Below are positions 35,649-47,111 of a DNA stretch of 64,000 bases, in pieces. Source of the DNA: Diadema setosum. Lineage: Eukaryota; Echinodermata; Echinoidea; Diadematoida; Diadematidae. The notes under the pieces are model-generated. The model made no database searches. It saw only the letters and a list, made by a program, of their open reading frames with translations, and was not told where the DNA came from. The translations under genes and the position numbers were made by a program. The stretch is taken from NCBI GenBank assembly GCA_033980235.1, contig CM067064.1:28769781-28833780 (forward strand), given 5' to 3'. Every line of letters starts with the position of its first letter. Position 1 is the first letter of the stretch.

Positions 35649-35816
35649 GCCATGGAGGAAGACCTCATCCTCGCTGTACAGGAGTATCCGTGCCTTTAAA
35701 ACATCGCTGTACAGGAGTATCCGTGCCTTTAAAACAAGACACTGGAGTGTTTCCAAGGACAGCGACAAGAATGACGCCTGGACCAGCATAGGCGCCCAGC
35801 TTGGAATCACTGGTTG
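35649..35816 (+). pseudogene. MADF-domain exon fragment, disrupted
   Basis: An acceptor (ATCTACAG) is followed by ATG and EEDLILAVQEYPCL, then a TAA. After a one-base frame change the sequence reads RHWSVSKDSDKNDAW then TSIGAQLGI before a GT donor. This pattern (acidic start, EYPxL, DAW, LGI) matches the N-terminal half of MADF/Myb-SANT-like DNA-binding domains, which are found in transcription factors and in Harbinger-type transposon accessory proteins. A perfect 33-bp tandem duplication (35671-35703 and 35704-35736) repeats the AVQEYPCL segment with its stop. A stop, a frameshift and a duplication make it non-functional. No partner exon was recognised nearby. Confidence 0.6.
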
Positions 35817-35848
35817 GTAAAATTCAATGCCATAACTAAAAGTTGTTG

Positions 35849-37155
35849 TTGAAGATTGCATCCATGCAGTCTCATGATTCTTTTTTGTCCCCGCCGAACG
35901 AGTTCGAGCAGGGGACTATGAAACCGGCTCCGTACGTGTGTGTGTCCGTGTGTCCGTCTGTCCGTCCGTGCGTCCGTGTGTGATCAAAATGTTCAAAATG
36001 CTACTCCTTCACCATTTTTAAACCGATTTTGATTCTGTTTGCTTTATATGATAGCACTACATGGGAGCTTTGAAACTTCTATACAGAATTTCAGTTGTGA
36101 CCTTTGACCTTGACCTTTGACCTTTGTACATTTTGCTTCAAAATGCTACTTCTTTGCCATTTCTAACCCGATTTTCATTCCGTTTGCTTTATGTGATGGC
36201 ACTAGGTGAGGGCTTCAAAACTTCTACACAGAATTTTGACCTTTGACTTCTTTGACCTTTGACCTTGATTTTTGACCTATATTGTACATTTTGGTACAAA
36301 ATGCTACTCCTTCGCCATTTGTAACCCGATTTCAATTCCGTTTGCTTTAAGTGATGGCACTAGGTGAGGGCTTCAAAACTTCTACACAGAATTTTGACCT
36401 TTGACTTCTTTGACCTCTGACCTTGATTTTTGACCTGTATTGTACATTTTGCTACCAAATGCTACTCCTTCGCCATTTGTAACCCGATTTCAATTCCGTT
36501 TGCTTTAAGTGATGGCACTAGGTGAGGGCTTCAAAACTTCTACACAGAATTTTGACCTTTGACTTCTTTGACCTCTGACCTTGATTTTTGACCTGTATTG
36601 TACATTTTGCTACCAAATGCTACTCCTTCGCCATTTCTAACCCGATTTCGATTCCGTTTGCTTTATGTGATGGCACTAGGTGAGGGCTTCAAAACTTCTA
36701 CACAGAATTTTGACCTTTGACTTCTTTGACCTCTGACCTTGATTTTTGACCTGTATTGTACATTTTGCTACCAAATGCTACTCCTTCGCCATTTCTAACC
36801 CGATTTCGATTCCGTTTGCTTTATGTGATGGCACTAGGTGAGGGCTTCAAAACTTCTACACAGAATTTTGACCTTTGACTTCTTTGACCTTTGACCTTGA
36901 TTTTTTACCTATATTGTACATTGGCTACCAAATGCTACTCCTTCGCCATTTCTAACCCGATTTCGATTCCGTTTGCTTTATGTGATGACACTAGGTGAGG
37001 GCTTCAAAACTTCTACACAGAATTTTGACCTTTGACTTCTTTGACCTTTGACCTTGATCTTTTTACCTATATTGTACATTTTGCTACTAAATGCTACTTC
37101 GGGCGGCGACATACATGTATATTGCGCACTTCGTAATTTCTACTTTTCCTTGTTT
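35849..37155. mobile_element. GTCCCCGCC element with nuclear-receptor-motif tandem array, copy 1
   Basis: Starts TTGAAGATTGCATCC, followed by TTTTTTGTCCCCGCCGAA and a hairpin GTCCCC...GGGGAC, then a CCGT/GTGT stretch. About seven tandem ~157-bp units follow (anchor GCCATTTCTAACCCGATTTC). It ends GCTTCGGGCGGCGACA then TTTCTACTTTTCCTTGTTT. GTCCCCGCC and its complement near the right end form subterminal inverted repeats. Each unit carries TGACCTTTGAC and TGACCTYTGACCTTGA motifs. The same borders recur at 42485-44248. Confidence 0.8.
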
Positions 37156-38840
37156 ATACAGATTATTTGATTAGATCATATCACTATCAGTAGACACTAT
37201 TAAAATAAATATCAATTGCTAAACATGTCTATTAGATCTACTATTTCGGCAAAATAAAGTGATACCTTGATATTACAGTACCGGGTATTATTAAAAATAA
37301 TACTGTCAATGTTACTGTGCAAAATTGTTATTTGGAATGATCATTTTTCATGTAGATCTAGATCTAGATCTCTGTATCATCAACATGATTTAAACAATTG
37401 AGAAATAGCTAGATCTACAAAACAAGCGTTAGTTATAAACTCAGAACAGAAATGCGACAAAATATGCAAATTAAGAATTTCGAATAGACTGAATGGAGAA
37501 AAAAAATCATTGGGTGCTTGTGTGTGTGGAATGAATGTAAAAAAAATCTATCCTTTATCTTTATTACTGTACCTGAATGTTAGTAGTTTCTAATAATTCC
37601 TTCCGTGAAGACATTCTACACTTATTTAAAGAGAGAATTCAGTGATTTAAATAATAATAAAAAATTGTCGCCGGCGACAATTTGTGCTGCATGTGCTGTC
37701 TTTAATTTTTTACCTCACTGGCGACAATTTGTGCTGGCAAAATGAAACTTGGCTGCACAAATTGTATGTGTATACATTGTATACATGTTTGTGCGCGTGT
37801 GTGGACTGTTTGTGTGAGAAATGTTCTTGTATGTATGCATGAGGAGGAGGGATGTGTGTGCAGGGGGTGTGTATGCCTATGTGGTTACAGGGGCTTGTAT
37901 TTGTGAGTGCTTTTGTAAACGATCACGTTCGGAGACATTCCTGTATGTAAACTATACAATCGGGGACATTTGAAAAAGCAGGGACGTCCCCAGTCATAAA
38001 CTTATTGCAATCGCGTGGTGGTGTTTGTGTTGGTGGTGGTGTTGGTGTTATGTGTGTGTGTGTGTGTGTTTATGTGTAATATCCACAAAGCAGCGTTACT
38101 TTTCAGTCGGCACAGATTGATTCAAGTTGCGAGTTGAATGCAGTGAAAATTTGCAATGATTGCCTTTGTCTGTACGACTGATGATTATTATGAGCTTTAT
38201 AATTACGACATAAGAGACATTAAACATGAAATATTATCATAAGACATTTTCATGATCATATATTTTCCAAGGATATTGATATTCTCTTTGTATACACATT
38301 CCACATGCCAGGGTAACGGTGTTCATTAAAAAGAAAGAAAGAAAGATAGATCGGCTACATAGTTTGTGGCGGTCTTTTTCAATGCTTTCTATGGAGGTAA
38401 GTACAAAATTGCAATCAGCCCCATTAGTTTTAAGGAGACTTTCGGATGATTTTCAGACTTTTGCAATTGAACACCTATGAATTGGTTATACTGGGTACAG
38501 AGTTTCGGAATTTACAGTATTTGGGGCTAGGAATAAGAATGTTTTCAAAATTGACAACAAACTACAGCGAAGAAGAATGGGTGACATAGCACGGTTTTTT
38601 TTTTCGTTTAATATAGTGTGATTACTCCATTATTTTGCAAGTCAAGGTTTGCCAGAAAGTTGTCTCTCTTCCTCTCCGTCTATGAATGTGTGTATGCACG
38701 AATATGATGATGGTAATAATAATAAGTAATAATAGTACGATGATATAATTATAAAATATACATATTTATACATATAGGCCTATACATTATATATACATGT
38801 CACATGCATGTGAGTGTGTGTGTATATATGTGTGTGTATA
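37156..38840. other. Intergenic, no gene seen
   Basis: AT-rich DNA. A short inverted pair, TTGTCGCCGGCGACAA (37665-37680), is a perfect palindrome and recurs in part at 37719. GT-rich stretches at 37790-37870 and 38020-38075. Confidence 0.4.
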
Positions 38841-38907
38841 TATAAGAGGAATAATGATTTCAAAGCTACGCACCAATTTCTCCTTTTCTCATATCTCATA
38901 ATGTGAT
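38841..38907. repeat. Dispersed repeat within (TA)n, copy 1
   Basis: The segment AATGATTTCAAAGCTACGCA then TTTCTCCTTTTCTCATATCT recurs at 40150-40234, both copies embedded in TA microsatellites. Confidence 0.6.
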
Positions 38908-38919
38908 ATATATGTTTAC

Positions 38920-38960
<41 letters not shown>

Positions 38961-39659
38961 AGGGGTATTTTAATGACGAGCATGACCCTCTGTTAATCTG
39001 ACATCGTGTGTAAAACTCGAGAATACATTGAATAGTGCAGTCCCCCGTGTCATCTCTGGCATTTCGAACAAGATTATTTCATTATGACACATCTCGTTAA
39101 ACATCGAAATTTCGCGAAGCATCGAATCCAATGTGATATTAAAGTACAAGCATAAGTCTTGGGAAGCACCAGAAGACAGCGTGGAAAAAGTTTAGATGTA
39201 ATTTCAAATTAATGTGCAAAAAAAAAGTCAATGCCCTCTGTGCATGTAGAGATATGACCAAAAAAAAAAAAAAAGAAAAGAAAAAGGTATGTCACGTGTG
39301 TGCAGGTATATGTACCATGCACAATATCCATTTTCTCTCACCGTTGATGAGTAAGTTTGCCTAGATTTTACCCCGTTAACCTTGTCACCAATAAGTTACA
39401 CAGTGTCTCTTGAAACCTATAAGTAATATTCCCACACGTCTGCACAAACGATGGCAGAATCTCCTCAAATACACGTACATCACAGGATTACTGACGATGT
39501 CATTGGGCCTGAAATGTGTTGTATGGTGAAGTAATGATGTGCACAATGGGTGTTGTGCACAGGTTCTACTCAGTATACGGATTACGTTGCCATACGCCAA
39601 GGAAAGGAAATTGAACCTGGCTCACTGTTGACTCAGTATGCATTCTAATTCTTACGCTA

Positions 39660-39985
39660 ATAAAGAATAATAGCATAATAACAACTCATCCACTATTTAT
39701 CCTTTACCTTATTTACCATATCTTTCTTCGAATGCTACTTGGATACCCGTGGTTTCCGCAGCTATACATCCAGCAAACCAAGGTTTCAAATAAAGTCTTG
39801 TGCTATAGCTATTATAGCTAGCACAAGACTTTATTTGAAACGTGACAACCACTATCAGCTAGGGCTTAGAAATGCGTCGTTTTGAGATACTATATTAAAC
39901 ATTGAGAAATTTTGTTTTGAGTGGGTGGGGAATGTTTTAAGCCATGAAAGCGCCACCAAAGTTGTTGCCAGTTATAGATGGCGTG
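39660..39985. repeat. Dispersed repeat with hairpin; paralogue at 54020-54420
   Basis: Shares AATAAAGAATAA, CCGTGGTTT-GCAGCTAT, AAACCAAGGTTT, TGACAACCA and a GATGG(C/A)GTGT segment with 54020-54420 in the same order. This copy has an extra snapback at 39783-39841 (GTTTCAAATAAAGTCTTG inverted). Confidence 0.55.
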
Positions 39986-40115
39986 TCTTGGTAGTATCCT
40001 ATTATCGAGTACATTCTAAAGCTGTTCTAGATCTTTACCAACATACATGTACTGTACGTGGAGATTCCGGGTCGAATTTAAGTTGAATTTAGTCTCTGGA
40101 TATTCATGTTTTACA

Positions 40116-40118
<3 letters not shown>

Positions 40119-40156
<38 letters not shown>

Positions 40157-40228
40157 AAAATGAGGAACACTAAGAGAAATGATGATGTCAAAGCCACGCA
40201 CCGATTTCTCCTTCCTTTCTCATATCTC

Positions 40229-40268
<40 letters not shown>

Positions 40269-40281
40269 ATATATATATATG
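40119..40281. repeat. (TA)n arrays with embedded repeat copy 2
   Basis: Two TA runs (40119-40153 and 40222-40281) surround the copy of the 38841 repeat (40150-40234). Confidence 0.85.
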
Positions 40282-40300
40282 TTGATGTGTGATATTACCC

Positions 40301-40595
40301 TGGTGGGAAGAACACAGTGTCCCGCAGTGTTTGAACACATTGTGAACACATGGTGAAATCTGTTCACGCTGTTAAATTCGGGCGTTTTTACATTGTGAAC
40401 ATAATTATTGTGAATCATCAATTCACAAAGTGAAACGGAACATTACTATGTGAAATGTCTGTGAAAAAAACAAACAAAAACCCTACACCGCAGTGTGAAA
40501 TCATCTTCACCCTGTTACATTCGAGCGTTTCCACAAAGTCAACTATGTGAACACATTGTGAGCACACTGTGAGACACTGTGTTTTTTCCAGACAC
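40301..40595. mobile_element. MITE with AACACAGTGTC ends
   Basis: The inverted ends contain AACACAGTGTC and GACACTGTGTT. Direct repeats ATTACCC flank it (40294-40300 and 40596-40602). Inner copies of TGTGAACACATTGTGA add further symmetry. Confidence 0.6.
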
Positions 40596-41035
40596 ATTAC
40601 CCATTCAAAGTAACCAAAGTAACATTACTGTATACAGGTAATTTCTGAACCACTCCAAGGCCTTGCCGCGTATTTGCCATAATGAGACAGCTTGTGAAGC
40701 AGAATATCAGAATTAATAGTATCAAAGGCCTTCCTTAAGTCCAGGAATAGATTAAGCCGGGGTAATTGTTACCCATGCGCTACTTCATCAATAAAATTTT
40801 AAAGAGCTTAAAGGGCCCCTAAAATCCAAATGTATGTCGATTTGTGTTGATTTATGATAACCTGAACATCACTTTTGCGGTGAAACGAATATCTAGAAAC
40901 ATTTTATATATTTTTAACGATTTTTCCTCCATTTTTCTTCAGATTACTTGGGAACGCCCACAAAAATTCGTTCCAAACCAATATTCTTCAGATGACCTCA
41001 TCTGTTAATCATTGCTAAAGTACTAAAATGTTTAA

Positions 41036-41163
41036 CAAAAGACATTGGAATGCACCTTCCAACTTGCATATTTCTGTGATATTAATGTGGCTAACAAAAG
41101 ACATGGCGAGGGAACATGAAAGTTATGCTGAGTCAGCGGGAAGGTGCATTCCAATGTCTTTTG
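41036..41163. mobile_element. Short inverted-repeat element, perfect 25-bp ends
   Basis: Left end 41036-41060 and right end 41139-41163 are perfect complements (core GACATTGGAATGCACCTTCC) around 78 bp. It could be a tiny MITE or a hairpin RNA locus. Confidence 0.6.
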
Positions 41164-41225
41164 CTTTTTAGTTGCTACGATAATTATGTAGGACAGTTAA
41201 CAAGCTCTGTTAAGAAGATAGACTT

Positions 41226-42228
41226 AGACCCCGTTTACAGTGCGAGGCTCGGCCGCGGCCGAGCCGCGGCCGAGCCCAGCCCCGCTTCAGTGTAAACGCG
41301 CAAAAGGCCAAATGCGAGGCCAAAATTGGCCTCGCTCTGGAGGTGGTCTCGGCCTCTTCTTGGTGTAAACGCAAACTGGGCCAAATGCGCGGCCAATAAG
41401 CCAGTTCGTAATTAGCTCATGTACACCTTGGTACAAATGACCTTTCTTTTTTCTCAGTTGGTTAGGCACTTCACTCGTTTTCAAAGCGGTATGATGCATA
41501 AGCTTGCCCGACATAACAATTTATGGAATTCGTGTTCAAACAAAGTATGAAGTTGTGTTTAGACCAGGTGACCAGAATAGTCCGTCAGTGGACACTTTAG
41601 CAGGCATCTAATTCATTGTTTCGTACTGAATGCAATAACAACCCTTTTCTTTTGATATTGCCACATACCAAGCTTGCTGTCAGGTGGGTGTGCTGGCAAG
41701 CACTATTTAGATAAGGATCACATGAATAATCATCACATCACAAATGCTTATCTCAGTGAATTAATAAACCAAAATGCCTGTTGGTACAAATGACCTTTTT
41801 CTGCTCATGCGCAAAGTGGAATTACGAACTGGTCTATTGCGCGGCCAATTTTAGTCTGGCTTCCAAACCCTCTGCCTGTATCTTTCGCTATTCAGGATAT
41901 TAACCCCCTCAACGTCGAAAACTAGTATAGTTTAAGGTGGTTTTGTCCTGCAAAGGATTTTTTCCTTCGGCAAAGGCCTTTGCTCGAACGGCGACTTCGT
42001 CGCCACGGAATTCATTTGGCAAAGGGTCTGAAAACCAGACAATACCAAATTGCGTTTGTTTACAAGCAGAACGCTACTACGACAAAATATTGAAAGGTTT
42101 GAATCAAAAGCGCGGCCGAGCCCAGCAGTGTAAACGGACAAAATTGCGAGGCTCGGCCGCGCAATTGAGGCCGGACTCGGCCGCTGCCGAGCCGCGGCCG
42201 AGCCCGGCCCCGCACTGTAAACGGGGTC
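41226..42228. mobile_element. hAT-like MITE, ~1 kb, with nested element
   Basis: Ends GACCCCGTTTACAGTGCG and CGCACTGTAAACGGGGTC are inverted, with GGCCGCGGCCGAGCC-rich subterminal sequence. Flanks ATAGACTT (41218-41225) and ATAGAGTT (42229-42236) resemble an 8-bp target duplication with one mismatch. No transposase is present. Confidence 0.75.
41398..41837. mobile_element. Element nested in the hAT-like MITE
   Basis: Inverted ends CCAGTTCGTAATT and AATTACGAACTGG, with 12-bp perfect direct repeats TGCGCGGCCAAT on both sides (41386-41397 and 41838-41849). The direct repeats could also be part of the host element's own repeated motif. Confidence 0.55.
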
Positions 42229-42484
42229 ATAGAGTTTGAAGCAGAACATTTATTGTTCAATGGCTTCATGCAATTCGAGTGGCCAATCTCTGCAAAGTGT
42301 TTGGCGATGATCATGATGATGTACTGTAATTATCGACAGCCATTGATCAGTCGTCGAGGCAGTATTTTGTTCTGAATTATTTACATTCGGACGGTGTACT
42401 GACTACCGAGTTGTATTGATTTGGAAATCCGTAGGTTATCATATATCAATATACAGTACAGTTACATGACTGCCTACACGCAGT

Positions 42485-44248
42485 TTGAAGATTGCATCCA
42501 TGCAGTCTCATGATTCTTTTTTGTCCCCGCCGAACGAGTTCGAGCAGGGGACTATGAAACGGGCTCCGTACGTGCGTCCGTCCGTCTGTCCGTCCGTGTG
42601 TGCGTCCGTGTGTGATCAAAATGTTCAATTTGCTACTTCTCTGTCATTTATGACCCAATTTTGATTCGGTTTGCTTTATTGATAGCACTACATGGGAGCT
42701 TTGAAACTTCTACACAGAATTTCAGTTGTGACCTTTGACCTTGACCTTTGACCTATATTGTACATTTTGCTACAAAATGCTACTCTTCGCCATTTCTAAC
42801 CCGATTTCGATTCCGTTTGCTTTATGTGATGGCACTTGGTGAGAGCTTCCAAACTTCTACACGGAATTTTGACCTTTGACTTCTTTGACCTTTGACCTTG
42901 ATTTTTGATGTATATTGTACATTGGCTCCAAAATGCTACTCCTTCGCCATTTCTACCCCGATTTCGATTCCGTTTACTTTATGTGATGGCTCTAGGTAAG
43001 GGCTTCAAAACTTCTTCACAGAATTTTGACCTTTGACTTCTTTGACCTTTGACCTTGATTTTTGACCTATGTTGTACATTTTGCTACAAAATGCTACTCC
43101 TTCGCCATTTCTAACCCGATTTCGATTCCGTTTGCTTTATGTGATGGCACTTGGTGAGAGCTTCCAAACTTCTACACAGAATTTTGACCTTTGACTTCTT
43201 TGACCTTTGACCTTGATTTTTGATGTATATTGTACATTGGCTACAAAATGCTACTCCTTCGCCATTTCTACCCCGATTTCGATTCCGTTTATTTTATGTG
43301 ATGGCTCTAGGTAAGGGCTTCAAAACTTCTACACAGAATTTTGACCTTTGACTTCTTTGACCTTTGACCTTGGTTTTTGACCTGTATTGTACATTTTGCT
43401 ACAAAATGCTACCCCGCCATTTCTAACCCGATTTCGATTCCGTTTGCTTTATGTGATGGCACTAGGTGAGGGCTTCAAAACTTCTACACAGAATTTTGAC
43501 CTTTGACTTCTTTGACCTTTGACCTTGATTTTTGACCTATATTGTACATTGGCTACAAAATGCTACTCCTTCGCCATTTCTAACCCGATTTCGATTCCGT
43601 TTGCTTTATGTGATGGCACTAGTTGAGGGCTTCAAAACTTCTACACAGAATTTTGACCTTTGACTACTTTGACCTTTGACCTTGATTTCTGACCTGTATT
43701 GTACATTTTGCTACAAAATGATACTCCTTCGCCATTTCTAACCCGATTTCGATTCCGTTTTTTTAATGTGATGGCACTAGGTGAGGGCTTCAAAGCTGCA
43801 CAGAATTTTGACCTTTGACTTCTTTGACCTTTGACCTTGATTTCTGACCTGTATTGTACATTTTGCTACAAAATGATACTCCTTCGCCATTTCTAACCCG
43901 ATTTCGATTCCGTTTTTTTAATGTGATGGCACTAGGTGAGGGCTTCAAAGCTGCACAGAATTTTGACCTTTGACTTCTTTGACCTTTGACCTTGATTTTT
44001 GACTTATATTGTACATTTTGCTACAAAATGCTACTCCTTCGCCATTTCTAACCCGATTTCGATTCTGTTTGCTTTATGTGATGGCACTAGATAAGGGCTT
44101 CCAAACTTCTACACAGAATTTTGACCTTTGACTTCTTTGACCTTTGACCTTGATTTTTGACCTATATTGTACATTTTGCTACAAAATGCTGCTTCGGGCG
44201 GGGACATAATTATATTACGCACCGCGTAATTTCTACTTTTCCTTGTTT
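42485..44248. mobile_element. GTCCCCGCC element with nuclear-receptor-motif tandem array, copy 2
   Basis: Same left border (TTGAAGATTGCATCC) and right border (TTTCTACTTTTCCTTGTTT) as the copy at 35849, nearly identical at the ends. It carries about ten ~157-bp units instead of seven. The units again hold TTTGACCTTTGACTTCTTTG and TGACCTTTGACCTTGA. The difference in unit number shows array expansion or contraction inside the mobile element. Confidence 0.8.
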
Positions 44249-45440
44249 TTTTTTTGCGATTTAAGTTGCGGAACAGCACCCCTCTTCCCTTTTTTGTCTG
44301 TCAAAAAGAAAAACAAAAACACCTTTATTGACTTCCCCCGCTTCCCTCATGCCGTTCCCGTCGTCAATAAAGACACCTGTGTGAAATCAGAGGATTTGCC
44401 ATGGTTACTCGTTATTCACCCACGTCCTCTCATCATGCATGAATGTGCAGATGCCTTGTCGGTCGCGTACAGGACAGAGCCAACGCGGTCGTAGGAAAGA
44501 AGGGGCGCAAAATAGGGGTGAAATTTTTGTGTCTTTTTGCGATATACCTTCTTTTGTGGCATGATATCACCTTAAAAGTATCATTCATATTGATATTTCT
44601 TCACATATCAAGAAAGAATGATTCACTTTCTTTGATAGAAATACATGTATACTTAAAACAAAGAATAGGTTTTTACGCTTGTCATGCGCATCACAGTTGA
44701 CAGTTCAGTGATTTGAATAATTTATTCAGTGTTGTCATGAATTTGTACTTCAAAATACTTTCCTTACCTTCACTCGTTTGATCGAGAGAAGCAATTATTT
44801 CTATCACTATGTTTATCGCTGTAATATTATAGTCGCATATAGACTTTCATCGAGGTTCATAATGAGGCGGATCTAAAGACATTTTGACATTATCCTTGAT
44901 CAAAAAAGGTGAATTATGATACCAATATGTACAACAATGCGTTGTCCTTGCCTCTATTAGTGCTGTATACATACTAGCTCAGAGCTCAAAATACTTGTGC
45001 CAAAGTAACGTATTGTGTCAAAGGAAATCGAAAAGATTGGAGATGTGGCCCATTTCCACTTGGGCAAAATCTATGGAAAAAGTAAAATGCTATAGATTTT
45101 GTCAGAATTTGAGTGTTTCAGAGAGTTAAAATAATACCAGACAGTTTTGCTTATTTTCATTCCATTTTCATGCACTCATTTTGGATACATTTATCTTATT
45201 TTCCCCTGAATATTCTTTTAGTATACATGTCTTTATGACATTGGCCTGAAATCATCCATTCTATGTATATCTATATATCTTCATATGCACACAATTCATG
45301 AATATTGTTCATAAGCCAGGTAAGTGTGGAAAGCTTTTCTGGCTGTTATTCATGTATATAGTTACCTATAATAATATAAAAATATGCATTTGATGATATA
45401 TCTCTGTTTATATCAATGTGAATGCAGGTAATTGCACGCA
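44249..45440. other. Intergenic, upstream of the BTB gene
   Basis: AT-rich; no exon or element recognised. A possible acceptor (AATGCAG at 45421-45427) lies just before the BTB start region, so an upstream non-coding exon is possible. Confidence 0.35.
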
Positions 45441-47030
45441 ATGGCCTCCGTAGGAGAGAATGGCTGCGGAAGTCGGGACGCCGTTGCGAAAGGCCCGTCA
45501 GCCCGGGCAGTGAGCAGGCGTTCGAGGTCGGCGTCTGCAAGTGGTCGCTCCAAGCGTACATACTGTCGGCATCGAACAACTCGTGGGGAGAGTTGCGAGA
45601 GAGACTTGAGCCTCGACAGATCGAATCCACATCGCGGTGTGAGGCTAGACTCAAACAACGTACCAATGTTGAGATTTTCCCCTCCCAAAGCATCTACGCC
45701 CAAGGGCAAATGCCAGAGTCCAGGATCCCCGTGCGAGAAGTTTGGGGACACCCTTGACTCTCCTGCGAGTATGTCAAGTGCGTCCTCAACGGCAAGCTCG
45801 AGTGGAAGTACCGGTCTTCTCGGTGCTCCCAGAGCGTCGGACATCATGAACACACTGAATAATTTTAGGAAAGAGTGTCGCCTCAATGACTTGATCTTGA
45901 TTTTCCACGGGGGAAATTCACTGCCATAGACTTGTGATGGCGGCGAGTAGTTTGTATTTCCGTGGAATGCTGTCTAGTGAATCAGGTCGCATATCAAGAC
46001 GTGAAATCATCCAAATGCAAGGTGTTGACATGAATATCATGCAGTATATGACAGATTACACGTACACTGGGTCAATTAGTGGAGTCTCCAGAGACCGTGT
46101 ACGCAAACTCAAGGAGCTCGCAAGCGTGTTCCGTTTTCCTGAAATCGGTGATGAGTGTCGCATCTTCCTTGGACGCTCGCTGAGAGAAAACCGAAATAGG
46201 TCAAGGACACTCAGTCGCACTCCTGGAAAGCAGGTATTTTACCCCGGTAGCGGAAGATCGAGCAGTGGAAGTGGCTTCAGTGGTAGCGAGACATCGGAAC
46301 TATTCTCTCCTAGTCCTCTAGCAGTGTCTCCGTTGATTGAAAGTCCGAAATGCGTTGCCGAATCCCCACTCCACGACCAAATAGAGACAAGTCCCACCGG
46401 AACTAAAGAAATCCTTGACGGTATAGCTAACTTGACCGAATCAATGTCTAGAAACCATCCAGAAGTCGGTATGGCTTTCCTCCCGGATCGCGTAACAACA
46501 GTCGCCAGACGACCTTCCAGTAGCCCGAGTGAGTCATTGAACGAAACCAGCAGTCAAGCATCTGTTGAATTCAGCATGGAAGATCCCGGATTTGCGATCA
46601 GGATGCTAAGAGAATTCAACAAAATTCGCAAAGAAGGTCAACTTATCGATGTGGTTCTGCGGACAGCCACGCGGGACTTCCCTTGTCACCGGGTGTTGCT
46701 AGAGGTCCACAGCTCCTCGGAGCAATTTGTCAGAGAGAGCTGGATGGCTCGAAGACAATGGACGTATTCGTCAAGCGGATTAACCCAGAAACCCTGCAGA
46801 AAATCCTCAACTACATGTACTTTTACACTGGGAAGATTGCTATATCTCAGCCGGACGTGAAGTCGGTATTCAAGGCTTCCAAACGTTTTGGACTCGACGC
46901 GGTTCGTGAGGCCTGCGTCACCTTAGACGAAACCTTAGACTCCAGGAGCACCATTCAAACAGACGATTCTGGAATATCTGCTCCGACCACGCCCAATTAT
47001 ACGCTGGAATCTCCTGGTACATGTATATAG
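45441..47030 (+). pseudogene. Double-BTB/POZ protein gene, reading frame broken by ~3 single-base indels
   Basis: A single intronless stretch encodes about 525 residues with two BTB domains, but the frame changes. Frame one starts at ATG 45441 (MASVGENGCGSRD), is Ser/Arg-rich, and enters the first BTB (ASDIMNTLNNFRKECRLNDL). Near 45910-45935 two single-base deletions (in an A run and a C run) shift it. The next frame continues as VMAASSLYFRGMLSSES and completes BTB1 to DECRIFL, followed by a Ser-rich linker. It enters BTB2 (GQLIDVVLRTATRDFPCHRV) before another shift near 46715-46735; the last frame reads AICQRELDGSKTMDVFVKRI to the stop at 47030. An AATAAA lies at 47106. Away from these points the coding frames stay open, so damage is recent or the indels are sequence errors. 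The family is BTB (dimerisation/Cullin-3 adaptor type); the exact subfamily is not recognised. The lack of introns is compatible with a retrocopy, but no poly-A tail was seen. Confidence 0.75.
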
Positions 47031-47105
47031 AAATTATGTACCCCTTATACAGGCTTAATTGTGGGTAGATCTTAATCCCTTTGAGTGAAATTTTTTTGAA
47101 GGAGA

Positions 47106-47111
47106 AATAAA
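47106..47111 (+). promoter_or_regulatory. Polyadenylation signal of the BTB gene
   Basis: AATAAA, 76 nt after the stop codon of the last BTB frame. Confidence 0.5.

Noticed and set aside
35933..35985. Short CRISPR-like repeat run (CCGT/GTGT words)
   Set aside because: Irregular microsatellite in a eukaryotic mobile element, with no spacers of constant length.
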